From IMG/VR virus record IMGVR_UViG_3300035204_000146, positions 1-21,893 of that record: 21,893 bases of DNA; one strand, given 5' to 3'. The stretch is from a virus. Both the position numbers and the translations under genes were made by a program. Within the stretch, counting starts at the first letter, position 1. Every line of letters starts with the position of its first letter. Under the pieces are notes generated by a model. It was not told the DNA's origin. It saw only the letters and a list, made by a program, of their open reading frames with translations, and made no database searches. Positions 7,089-14,497 of the stretch are shown in pieces.

Positions 7089-7874
7089 ATGCTTGCCTTA
7101 AAGAGGGCAGTACGAGAAGCAAGGATGCTTCTTTTTCTTATTGTTGCTATAGCAGGGGTCATCTTCGTACCTAAAGCGGTGAACACCTTTATTCTGGACA
7201 TAGAAGAAAGTGTTGAAGAAGAAGCCCCGCAAGAAGACCCCCAAGGGTTAGAGTTCAAGAAACTAAAGGGCAACCTCTATTCTTTAACAGGATCGGTACA
7301 GCAGGGAGACTGCGAGAAAATAGCGAAGGACTTTCCTGACCGCTTTGTCGTCATCTTAGAAAGTCCGGGGGGCAGTTTAGCAGAGGGGATATGCCTAGCC
7401 TCCCACTTAAAGATAAGAGAAGTAATTACAGTAGTAAGAGACACCCCCGTTTATAACGTGGAAGGTGAAGAGGTATACACCCCCGGATTGGTGGGCGAGG
7501 ACGGAGACAAGACAAGAGTAGTCTGTGCTTCAGCTTGCAGCTTAATGTTTCTGGGCGGTGACGAGAGATACCTTATGGGTAAAGTATGGTTCGGTATACA
7601 TGGGCCAAGAACCCCAGAAGAGCATTTGAGAAACCAAGGTAAGAGTGCCATAGAGCAGTCATCCTATCAAACAGCAGGAAGAATTTTACAGACACTAAAG
7701 CAACTAGGCGTAGAGAATGAGAGGGTACGGCTATCATTTATAATGATCCCCGGAACTTCCATGTATTGGCTAAATCCTAGAGATTTCAAACTGGAGCCAG
7801 ACTTAATTCACTTGGCCACCCACTATAAAGATTTCTGGGGTTTTAGCGCAGAGAACCTAAGAGCAGGTCTGTGA
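7089..7874 (+). CDS. Membrane-anchored ClpP-like (SppA/COG3904-type) protease
   Basis: I place the start at ATG 7089, one base after the small peptide's stop; a TTG nine codons upstream at 7062 would overlap it. The 261-aa protein has a basic N-terminus, one signal-anchor helix (MLLFLIVAIAGVIFVP, residues 13-28) and an acidic linker. The ClpP-like domain follows from about residue 60: VVILESPGGSLAEG (87-100), the nucleophile region CASACSLMFLGG with Ser148, and GIHGPR with His171. The C-x-S-x-C arrangement and following FLGG match periplasmic ClpP-like proteins of the COG3904 type. The domain should face the periplasm. It could process envelope proteins or peptides handled by the transporter next door. 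Activity is unproven; the aspartate is not certain (perhaps D232). Confidence 0.75.
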   Translation: MLALKRAVREARMLLFLIVAIAGVIFVPKAVNTFILDIEESVEEEAPQEDPQGLEFKKLKGNLYSLTGSVQQGDCEKIAKDFPDRFVVILESPGGSLAEGICLASHLKIREVITVVRDTPVYNVEGEEVYTPGLVGEDGDKTRVVCASACSLMFLGGDERYLMGKVWFGIHGPRTPEEHLRNQGKSAIEQSSYQTAGRILQTLKQLGVENERVRLSFIMIPGTSMYWLNPRDFKLEPDLIHLATHYKDFWGFSAENLRAGL

Positions 7875-7875
7875 T

Positions 7876-8892
7876 ATGATTAAGTCATTCTTCTTTTCAA
7901 AAAGTAATTTTCTGTACGCTTGGACATTCCTAGCAATCATAATGGGGATAACGTGGTATAACGTAGAAATCCTCGTAGCCCATAACCGTTTTGGGCGAGA
8001 GCTATGGGACGCTATTCAAGCCTACAACGAGACTAGGTTCTGGGATTTATTCTTGGGGTTTAGTCCTGATCGTTTTGCAGACATGGTAATGATGGACGAG
8101 GATGTAGTCCCGTCCTTCGTGGAGATATTAATTCTCTATACACCTCTATCAGTGTATGCCGTTTGGCAGACAAGGCGCTTTGTATTCCGCTGGAGAGAGG
8201 CTAACACCCACTATTATTTGGAACGGTGGCAGAAGTCTAATATCAAGATAGAAGGTGCCAGCCAACGCTTGCAGGAAGACCTGATGATCTTCGGCAAGAC
8301 TTTAGAATCCTTATTTGTAGGTTTCTTCTCAGCGGGTCTGGTGCTAGTGGCCTTCCTCCCAATTCTATGGGATTTGAGTGCGGCACTACCTATCTGGAAC
8401 GGTGAGATTATACCCGGCTTCCTAGTGTGGGTAGCCTTGGGGTTCAGTCTAGGTGGTACACTTATCAGCCTCTTGTTAGGTTGGTGGTTGCCCCGTCTAG
8501 AATATAATAATCAGGTGGTCGAAGCAGTATTCCGTAAGCGCCTAGTGCATTCAGAAGATGACTTTAGCGCAAGAGATATAAACACATTATTCCCCATGTT
8601 CGCAGCAGTTAAGCGTAACTACTACAAACTGTTTAACTACTACATGGGATTTGGCGTATGGCAGACAGCTTTCGGTCTGTGTTTAGGAAACGTAGCTCTG
8701 ATCGCCCTAGCCCCAGCGTACTTCCAACAACTAGTGACTTTGGGTGTACTACAGCAGGTCTTGGGTGCCTTCAGTCGAGTGGAGTCTTCTATGACATTCT
8801 TCATCGACAGGTGGACAACCATTGTGGATTTCCAATCGGTTATCATGCGTCTTCGGGAATTTAATAAAGCACTCAAGGAGGCAGGTGTATGA
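7876..8892 (+). CDS. SbmA/BacA-family inner-membrane peptide transporter
   Basis: This 338-aa multi-span membrane protein matches the SbmA/BacA family closely by memory of E. coli SbmA. FVFRWREA...YYLERWQ (102-119), IEGASQRLQEDLMIFGKTLE (125-144), LVAFLPIL (157-164), LEYNNQVVEAVFRK (208-221) and SEDD (226-229) all have near-identical counterparts there, as do AVKRNYYKLF and the FFIDRWTTIVD end. SbmA and BacA import antimicrobial peptides, microcins and modified peptides using the proton gradient, and lack an ATPase domain, as does this protein. It is about 70 residues shorter than SbmA (406 aa), mainly at the N-terminus, so one membrane helix may be missing. It starts one base after the protease stop and overlaps the next gene by ATGA. 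Function in a phage is unknown. Confidence 0.88.
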   Translation: MIKSFFFSKSNFLYAWTFLAIIMGITWYNVEILVAHNRFGRELWDAIQAYNETRFWDLFLGFSPDRFADMVMMDEDVVPSFVEILILYTPLSVYAVWQTRRFVFRWREANTHYYLERWQKSNIKIEGASQRLQEDLMIFGKTLESLFVGFFSAGLVLVAFLPILWDLSAALPIWNGEIIPGFLVWVALGFSLGGTLISLLLGWWLPRLEYNNQVVEAVFRKRLVHSEDDFSARDINTLFPMFAAVKRNYYKLFNYYMGFGVWQTAFGLCLGNVALIALAPAYFQQLVTLGVLQQVLGAFSRVESSMTFFIDRWTTIVDFQSVIMRLREFNKALKEAGV

Positions 8893-9347
8893 GTAAGTTC
8901 ATTAAGTGGTGGTTGGAGTTCTGTCTAATACTAGGGGGGACATATACCGCATACTCTTATGGACTTCTCACAATGGTCTTCGACAATGATATAACTAAGT
9001 TATCCTATTTAATACTAGGTTTATTCTTTGCCTTCACTGCCCTCCTTGGGTTGGACGTATTCGTGAAGAAGGTAGGTGATGGCCTGCTATATGTAGGTTG
9101 GTTTATATCTGAGATTCTACTGGGTCTTGGTATGCTGGGAACCGTCATAGGTTTTATCTACATGCTAAGTGGCTCTATGGGAGGTATGGACACCTCTGAC
9201 ACTGAAACGATCAAGGAAGCCCTCACCATAATGGCCTCTGGTATGGCAACTGCGCTCTATACAACGGCAATGGGTTTAATAACCAGCCTACTCCTAAAGG
9301 TGCAGTTAATTACTCTGGAGAATCCTAATGTCTCAGGCAAGGAGTAG
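8889..9347 (+). CDS. Minimal MotA/TolQ/ExbB-family proton channel subunit
   Basis: This 152-aa protein has four hydrophobic segments (about residues 7-31, 36-58, 66-95 and 111-140). The last two carry the family hallmarks: GMLGTVIGFIYML (81-93) and MASGMATALYTTAMGLITSL (115-134), corresponding to the pore helices of TolQ, ExbB and MotA. The large cytoplasmic loop of ExbB/TolQ and the long tail of ZorA are missing, so this is a stripped-down version. Such proteins form pentamers around a dimer of the MotB/ExbD type and turn proton flow into movement. A very strong ribosome site (AAGGAGG, 8876-8882) precedes the ATG. It overlaps the transporter by 4 bases and the partner gene by 20. Confidence 0.82.
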   Translation: MSKFIKWWLEFCLILGGTYTAYSYGLLTMVFDNDITKLSYLILGLFFAFTALLGLDVFVKKVGDGLLYVGWFISEILLGLGMLGTVIGFIYMLSGSMGGMDTSDTETIKEALTIMASGMATALYTTAMGLITSLLLKVQLITLENPNVSGKE

Positions 9348-9951
9348 GTTCAAGAGTTCTACAGCCTTTCAGGATTTATTATTTAATATGCTGCTGGGCT
9401 TTGTGTTTCTTTTTATGGTGGCTTTACTGCTTATCAACCCCATAACAAAGAAGGCAGATGTTCCCAAGAAGGCCGAGTATCTGATTACGCTCAGTTGGGC
9501 AGACGAGTCCACTACTGATGTAGATTTATGGGTTAAAAGCCCTAGCGGTAAGGTCGCTTCCTTCATCAACAAGAACGTGGGTCTACTGCATTTGGAGAGG
9601 GATGATCTAGGACTTAGAAACGATACTGTCACTGATCGTTTAGGTAAGGAACTTGAAGTTCGGATCAATGAAGAGACAGTCACACTACGAGGCATTGAGG
9701 CAGGTGAATACGAGGTCATGGCCCATATATATCGTAAGCCTGTAAATGAAACTGGTGGGGATATTACAATCAAGGTGATGCAGATTAATCCCTATGGCGT
9801 TAGATACATAGGCACCCTTTCTTTCACTTCAATGGGCCAAGCAATCAGTTTGGTGAGGTTTGAATTAGATGCAGACGGTAAGTTTTTGGGCTTTAATAAC
9901 TTACCTTCTAACTTCATCCCTTCCTATCGTGTTTCGGAGGCGGGGGCATGA
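9328..9951 (+). CDS. MotB/ExbD/ZorB-like partner with a DUF2135/YfaP-like domain
   Basis: This 207-aa protein has a short cytoplasmic start, then one membrane helix (FQDLLFNMLLGFVFLFMVAL, residues 14-33). Asp16 sits where MotB, ExbD and ZorB have their essential proton-relaying aspartate. The periplasmic part (about 48-190) is beta-rich and includes LSWADESTTDVDLWVKSPSG and LHLERDDLG, resembling DUF2135/YfaP-type domains rather than the peptidoglycan-binding OmpA-like domain of MotB. GGAG about ten bases before the ATG supports the start, which lies inside the end of the channel gene, as expected for a stoichiometric pair. The domain may grip an envelope target that the stator pulls or twists. 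The YfaP-like call is from motif resemblance only. Confidence 0.72.
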   Translation: MSQARSRFKSSTAFQDLLFNMLLGFVFLFMVALLLINPITKKADVPKKAEYLITLSWADESTTDVDLWVKSPSGKVASFINKNVGLLHLERDDLGLRNDTVTDRLGKELEVRINEETVTLRGIEAGEYEVMAHIYRKPVNETGGDITIKVMQINPYGVRYIGTLSFTSMGQAISLVRFELDADGKFLGFNNLPSNFIPSYRVSEAGA

Positions 9952-10427
9952 GCCTAGAAGAATATCAATTAATTATCCCTGCCTGTATCCTATTAACAGT
10001 GTGCGTATCTGTGTGGGCCTTACTGACCACCAAGAGGGTGAGGACACTAGTCATACTGATCCCCATCCTTGTTACGGCAGGGTATGGTTCTTTTAGTTCA
10101 GTAAATTCAATCTTAGGCTATCCCACCGAAGCCCACTTCACAGAAGAGCATGTGTACCTACACCACCGAGTAGATAAGGAAGCCGATAAAATCTACGTGT
10201 GGGCATTGACCAAAAGGCGCACCCCAAGGGCATTTGCTATCCCATACAGTAAAGATTCAGAGAAGAAATTGAACGAAGCCCAAGGGAAATCCCAAAAAGG
10301 CATCCCCCAGATTATTGAAGGTAAGGACAATAAGAACCGAAAGGTAAAAGAGTCCGACAGCAGGGACGAATCCCTTAGAATATATGATTTTAACATGAGC
10401 GCAGACATTCGTAAGAACGAGGATTAA
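9948..10427 (+). CDS. Two-helix membrane protein of unknown function
   Basis: This 159-aa protein overlaps the previous gene by ATGA. It has two membrane helices near the N-terminus (about residues 6-26 and 31-52), then a soluble region with a beta-like segment (HVYLHHRVDKEADKIYVWAL), a Lys/Arg-rich stretch and a charged tail with many Asp, Glu and Lys residues. I do not recognise a family. With a short loop between helices, both ends should be on the same side of the membrane. Its tight linkage to the channel pair suggests it is a third subunit or a regulator of that complex, perhaps a cytoplasmic plug or adaptor, but this is inference. Confidence 0.72.
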   Translation: MSLEEYQLIIPACILLTVCVSVWALLTTKRVRTLVILIPILVTAGYGSFSSVNSILGYPTEAHFTEEHVYLHHRVDKEADKIYVWALTKRRTPRAFAIPYSKDSEKKLNEAQGKSQKGIPQIIEGKDNKNRKVKESDSRDESLRIYDFNMSADIRKNED

Positions 10428-10430
10428 TTA

Positions 10431-13400
10431 GTGAGTTTAACACCTACAGAACTAGTAAAAAATGCAGCCAAACACGCTGAGAATGAGAGTAAGACAGGTT
10501 ATGACCCTGTATCAGGCGTTTGGTTTTCTCACGATTCCCCTGAAGGAGGTTTAGCTACGATTGGCTACGGACACAAAGGGGGTTCCTCAGATGAAGTAGC
10601 CTCATGGAGTATAGGTGGTTTAACGGACGAGCAGGTCAATAAGAACTTTGTTAAGGATTGGGATGAAGCCTTCCAAGTTGCTGCCAACCAATACAATGCA
10701 GCCCATGAAGATTCCTTCTCTGACCTGCCAGAAATAGGCCAAGCCCTACTTTCTGAAATTGCCTTCAATGTAGGTGGGGTAAACAATAGTTCAGGAGGGT
10801 TCGGCTGGCCTAACCTAGTGAAAGCTATCAAGGAAGACGACCTTGCTGGTATGAAGAAAGAGATTAATCGCACGTACACTGACTCTGATGGCAATGAACA
10901 TTCAATGGACAGACGTGTAGGCTTTCTACGTGATGCCATAGATGACTCTGTGGGTGCGCCTCTGACAGGTAACGCCCCCAACCCAGCTAACGGTGAAGAC
11001 GTAGGTTCCATAGAAGCCTTACCTGATAGTTACAGCCACAAGATAGGCGACTTCTTATCTGGTCTTATGGGAGGCAACCAAGCCACACGAAATCGCAGAA
11101 CACAAACAATTAGTGGCCTGATGGATTGGACACCTGTGGGTGGTAAGGATTTATGGGATGAAGGGAAGTGGGAGGCCGAGAAGGGTGATGTAGGTGACGG
11201 TGCTTTAGATATGTTCATGGGAGGTCTAGACTTTATACCCGGAGCTACCGTTGTAACTAAACCTGCAAAAGCAGCGGCAAAAGTAGTTTCTGAAGGTGCC
11301 GATAAAGCTACAGGCTTAATGTCAGCCAAACTAAGGGAGGCAGGCGAGAGCCTGTTCACCCCAGAGTCTATGGCTGCGGCTAAACGTGTTGCTGGTAGCG
11401 ACAGGTCTAGGGAAACCTTAGTGTACATGCCCCCCGAAGATTTCCTTAAAATGGCTGACGCAGGAGAAGATGCGAGCAAGGCGGCAGGAGTCAAGGCTCT
11501 ACGGGAAGAGGGTAAGCAATTCTCAGATGTGCCGTTTCTCAGCATAAGTGATAAAGGGGAAGGTACAGTGCAGGTAGTGGGGCATGAGGGCCGCCACCGA
11601 GCAAGGCAAGCCATCGAAGAAGGTGTGGCTACTATGCCTGTACGTTTAAACAGCGTGTACCACCCTAAAGGTGGGTATGAGTTTAGATGGGGGGAGTTAG
11701 CAGACGAGCCTATAGAGTCCCGTCCATACAAAATGGTAAGTGAGGACGGGGAGACTACTTTAGCCCTACCTAAGAATGAATATTTCCCCTACGAAACATT
11801 GGATTCAGTGCCTGCCACAACTTCAGAACCTGAAGATATATTAGGCGCACTCGTAGAAGATGCCGAGGTAGAGGCCATAAATGCTGCCGCAGGTGTATCT
11901 GATCTCCCTAGAGCAACGTCCCGAATAGACGAGGCTAAAGGTTGGGATTGGTCAACAGAAAAACCACAAGAATTTAACACTGGAGGAATGGTAGGCATGA
12001 TGACACCTACGCTAGAAGTAATCGTAGGACATGACGAGGAATCAGGCAATCCTATTCCAGCAGGTTCTACAGACAAAGAAGTACGAGATGATGTTGAAGC
12101 ACTACTTAGTGAAGGTGAGTATGTCTTGCCTGCTGATGTAGTTAAGTGGCATGGCTTAAAGCACATCCAAGAGATGCGTAACGAGGCTAAAGCTGGCCTT
12201 ATGTGCATGTGTATGGATGGCCAGATCAAGACACCTGAGAGTGACGAAGACTACGAAGAGCCTTCGGATGATGAAGATGTAGAAGTTACTGAAGAAGGCA
12301 ATGAGATTGAAGTAGTCGATAACACTGACGAGAAGAAGATCAAGGCGGCTGATGGTGGTCTTGTTACTTCTGGAGAAGATGGAGGCACTTCCTCTCTTGG
12401 TTACTTGATCCGTAGACTGGTACGAGGCCCAGATGGTCGTATGATTGTACGTTACTTTGATCCCCAGACAGGTATGTACGTAGATGATCCTACAGGCTAC
12501 GAAGTATTAGATCAAAGTGCTTACAACTCACTAACTGGCCCCGGTATGCAGGAACCTGATTCAGGTGAGGACACGGCAGCAGAAGAAGTGGTCGAGGAGG
12601 CTGCTACTACTAGTGGAGGTGGTAGTGACAAGGATGATGATAACTCATTTGAGGCTGCTACCCCAATAGAACGTAACCAGTGGAACGACTACGGCTTTAG
12701 TGACCCTAACACTCTAGCAACTATGGGTGCAGGGCTATTAGGTGGCCCTCTTGTCGGTGGTCTTACTCGGTTTGGCCAAAGCCACAATAATGCTGAAGCT
12801 GTAGATGCAGCCAGAGAAGACTTAGGCATGGAAGGCTTAGGCTGGTGGGATAAAGTCAAGGGTGGTTTCACAGGTAAATATAATACAGGTGAAATTGGCC
12901 GAGGAACCATAGGTGAGAACGACTATACGGCTGGGTTCGGTGGCCGAGTTCTGACTGATGAAGATGGTAATCAGATCACTACCCTAACCCCTAACGAATA
13001 CAAGAAGCGTACAGCGGCACAAGACATTGATATTAGCAAGCTGCCCAGCGCCACCGATAGCTCTTCAGGTTCTGGCATTATGTCGAGTCAAGTTAACGAC
13101 ACCCCTACTTCCATTTCCGATGATGTAGCAGAGAAAGAAGATGGGTACAGTACTCCGGCCTACACTGACCACAGTAGTGATGTAGAGATGGACACTGACT
13201 TTGGTTCTTGGTGGGATGACATAGAGACTGACGAGGTAGAGGTAGACACAGCACCCCATGCTGAAATTTCAGGGGAGTCCCGCTACTTTGTTCATGACAT
13301 GGAGCCAGAGGACTACACCTTAGAGGCTGGCCTTGTCCCTAGAGACACTGCCTCCCCAACGGACGAAATACAAGAAGTTGCGGATACCTTAGTCAACTGG

Positions 13401-13595
13401 GGTACAGACGAACCCTCTGAGGAGTTCTTTGAAGATCAGATGGTACGAGAAGGTATCTTCCAAAGGGGTGTCTTAGAAAACGGACTCAAGCGTGATCCTG
13501 TCCCGTCAGGCTCCCCCAAGACTAAGCAAGAGGTTAAAGACAGCCTCGACTACGCCAAGGAAAAATACGGCTTCCTTGCTAAAGGTGGTCGCTAA
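10431..13595 (+). CDS. Multidomain internal virion protein with N-terminal lysozyme domain
   Basis: This 1054-aa protein starts at GTG 10431, three bases after the previous stop. Residues 1-175 form a phage lysozyme-like domain: Glu17 or Glu19 as catalytic acid, TIGYGHK (43-49), and the C-terminal helix RRVGFLRDA. An Ala/Gly-rich linker follows. Residues 330-410 resemble a ParB-like nuclease or sulfiredoxin-type fold, with VVGHEGRHRAR at 382-392. A motif common in aquatic phage structural proteins (VEALLSEGEYVLPADVVKWH, 555-574) precedes a very acidic, low-complexity C-terminus ending FLAKGGR. Such giant proteins are usually packaged and ejected, and the lysozyme opens peptidoglycan during infection. 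It could alternatively serve in lysis, since no separate endolysin is visible. ParB-like activity is not shown. Confidence 0.75.
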   Translation: MSLTPTELVKNAAKHAENESKTGYDPVSGVWFSHDSPEGGLATIGYGHKGGSSDEVASWSIGGLTDEQVNKNFVKDWDEAFQVAANQYNAAHEDSFSDLPEIGQALLSEIAFNVGGVNNSSGGFGWPNLVKAIKEDDLAGMKKEINRTYTDSDGNEHSMDRRVGFLRDAIDDSVGAPLTGNAPNPANGEDVGSIEALPDSYSHKIGDFLSGLMGGNQATRNRRTQTISGLMDWTPVGGKDLWDEGKWEAEKGDVGDGALDMFMGGLDFIPGATVVTKPAKAAAKVVSEGADKATGLMSAKLREAGESLFTPESMAAAKRVAGSDRSRETLVYMPPEDFLKMADAGEDASKAAGVKALREEGKQFSDVPFLSISDKGEGTVQVVGHEGRHRARQAIEEGVATMPVRLNSVYHPKGGYEFRWGELADEPIESRPYKMVSEDGETTLALPKNEYFPYETLDSVPATTSEPEDILGALVEDAEVEAINAAAGVSDLPRATSRIDEAKGWDWSTEKPQEFNTGGMVGMMTPTLEVIVGHDEESGNPIPAGSTDKEVRDDVEALLSEGEYVLPADVVKWHGLKHIQEMRNEAKAGLMCMCMDGQIKTPESDEDYEEPSDDEDVEVTEEGNEIEVVDNTDEKKIKAADGGLVTSGEDGGTSSLGYLIRRLVRGPDGRMIVRYFDPQTGMYVDDPTGYEVLDQSAYNSLTGPGMQEPDSGEDTAAEEVVEEAATTSGGGSDKDDDNSFEAATPIERNQWNDYGFSDPNTLATMGAGLLGGPLVGGLTRFGQSHNNAEAVDAAREDLGMEGLGWWDKVKGGFTGKYNTGEIGRGTIGENDYTAGFGGRVLTDEDGNQITTLTPNEYKKRTAAQDIDISKLPSATDSSSGSGIMSSQVNDTPTSISDDVAEKEDGYSTPAYTDHSSDVEMDTDFGSWWDDIETDEVEVDTAPHAEISGESRYFVHDMEPEDYTLEAGLVPRDTASPTDEIQEVADTLVNWGTDEPSEEFFEDQMVREGIFQRGVLENGLKRDPVPSGSPKTKQEVKDSLDYAKEKYGFLAKGGR

Positions 13596-13600
13596 CTAAT

Positions 13601-13620
13601 TTGCGAATGGCTACTCGCAA
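13601..13620 (+). other. Small hairpin after the internal protein gene
   Basis: TTGCGA (13601-13606) pairs perfectly with TCGCAA (13615-13620) around an 8-nt loop, five bases after the stop codon. It has no T tract and is probably an RNA stability or processing element next to the larger hairpin that follows. Confidence 0.4.
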
Positions 13621-13624
13621 AACC

Positions 13625-13664
13625 ACTAGAATGGGGCATATTTCGCCCCTCTAGTCTACTTTTG
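13625..13664 (+). terminator. Hairpin terminator or attenuator before the scaffold gene
   Basis: ACTAGA-AT-GGGGC (13625-13637) pairs with GCCCC-TCTAGT (13645-13655) around a 7-nt loop, leaving a 2-nt bulge. Only a four-T run follows (TTTT at 13660-13663), so termination may be partial. No promoter is seen before the scaffold gene at 13684, so read-through is expected. It could set the ratio between internal protein and scaffold mRNA. Confidence 0.6.
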
Positions 13665-13683
13665 TGGCCCCATAGGAGAAATT

Positions 13684-14457
13684 ATGGCTAAGTATGGTCG
13701 TCCTCATGAAGAGGATGAAGTTATTGATGAAGTTATTGAACAAAAAGAAGAATTAGAAGACGCAACACCGCAAGACCCAGAGGAAGCATCATTTAAGAAG
13801 CGTTATGGGGATTTGCGGAGGCATATGCAAAACACTGTAGATCAGAAAGAGAAGGAACTAGCCAAAGTTCAAGATCAGTTAGAACAGGCAACACGTAAGC
13901 AGATCAAATTCCCTAAGTCAGAGAGTGAGATTAAAGATTGGGTAGATAAGTACCCTGACGTTGCTGCCATTGTGGACACCATTGCACAGAAACGTGCCTT
14001 AGAAGCCCTAGAGATGGGTGAAAAGAAGATGGAGCGTCTACAAGGCTTAGAGAAGAAGCTAGACAAAGACAAAGCTGAGATGGAGCTAAAGAAGTTCCAC
14101 CCTGACTTTGATGAATTACGAGCAGACAAAGGTTTTCATCAGTGGGTAGCAGCCCAACCTAAGTGGATACAGGATGCACTCTACGAAAATGAAACTGATG
14201 CTCGTTCTGCCGCAAGAGCCATTGATTTATATAAGGCCGATGTAGGCAAGAAGAAAAAGGGCCGACCTGCTAAGGAAGCCGCCCAATCTGTCAGCAGAAG
14301 CAAGGGTAATACCCCAGCCAATGCAGGCAAAAACTCTTTTAGTGAAAGCCAAATAGAGAAAATGACTGCCCAAGAGTACGAAAAGAATGAGGATGCGATC
14401 CTTGATTCAATGAAAAATGGTACTTTTGAGTATGATTTAACTGGCGCAGCACGATAA
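13684..14457 (+). CDS. Head scaffolding protein
   Basis: This 257-aa protein is highly charged and mostly helical. It has an acidic N-terminus (EEDEVIDEVIEQKEELEDAT), a long coiled-coil region (about residues 45-145) rich in Lys and Glu, a Trp-containing middle, and a basic stretch (KKKKGRPAKEAAQS) followed by a flexible Ser/Asn/Gly region and a small C-terminal helical hook. This is the usual pattern of phage scaffolds, which template capsid shell assembly through a basic C-terminal region and are then removed, possibly by the ClpP-like protease encoded upstream. It lies directly before the capsid gene. A good ribosome site (AGGAGA) precedes the ATG. Scaffold sequences are poorly conserved, so the call rests on composition and position. 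Confidence 0.85.
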   Translation: MAKYGRPHEEDEVIDEVIEQKEELEDATPQDPEEASFKKRYGDLRRHMQNTVDQKEKELAKVQDQLEQATRKQIKFPKSESEIKDWVDKYPDVAAIVDTIAQKRALEALEMGEKKMERLQGLEKKLDKDKAEMELKKFHPDFDELRADKGFHQWVAAQPKWIQDALYENETDARSAARAIDLYKADVGKKKKGRPAKEAAQSVSRSKGNTPANAGKNSFSESQIEKMTAQEYEKNEDAILDSMKNGTFEYDLTGAAR

Positions 14458-14461
14458 GGGG

Positions 14462-14491
14462 TTGTAATTACACTAGTAATAGTGTTATAAT
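14462..14491 (+). promoter_or_regulatory. Promoter for the major capsid gene
   Basis: TTGTAA (14462-14467) and TATAAT (14486-14491) are 18 bases apart, and TGTTATAAT gives an extended -10. Between them lies the inverted repeat ACACTA-GTAA-TAGTGT (14470-14485), touching the -10, which may be an operator. The predicted start, seven bases after the -10, is 14498, the first base of a stem-loop. Confidence 0.7.
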
Positions 14492-14497
14492 AATATG

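Noticed and set aside
9328-9347. Programmed frameshift joining the two motor genes
   Set aside because: No slippery heptamer was seen, and the second gene has its own GGAG ribosome site; ordinary overlap explains the arrangement.
8889-9951. Zorya (ZorAB) phage-defence system
   Set aside because: The channel subunit is far too short, lacking the long ZorA tail, the partner lacks a peptidoglycan-binding domain, and no ZorC, ZorD or ZorE genes are near. Only the motor-pair relationship is retained.
11030-11731. 233-codon open frame on the minus strand opposite the internal virion protein
   Set aside because: It lies wholly inside a strong + strand gene with clear domains, has no ribosome site or partner genes, and its sequence is Ser/Pro/Leu-rich as antisense shadows are.
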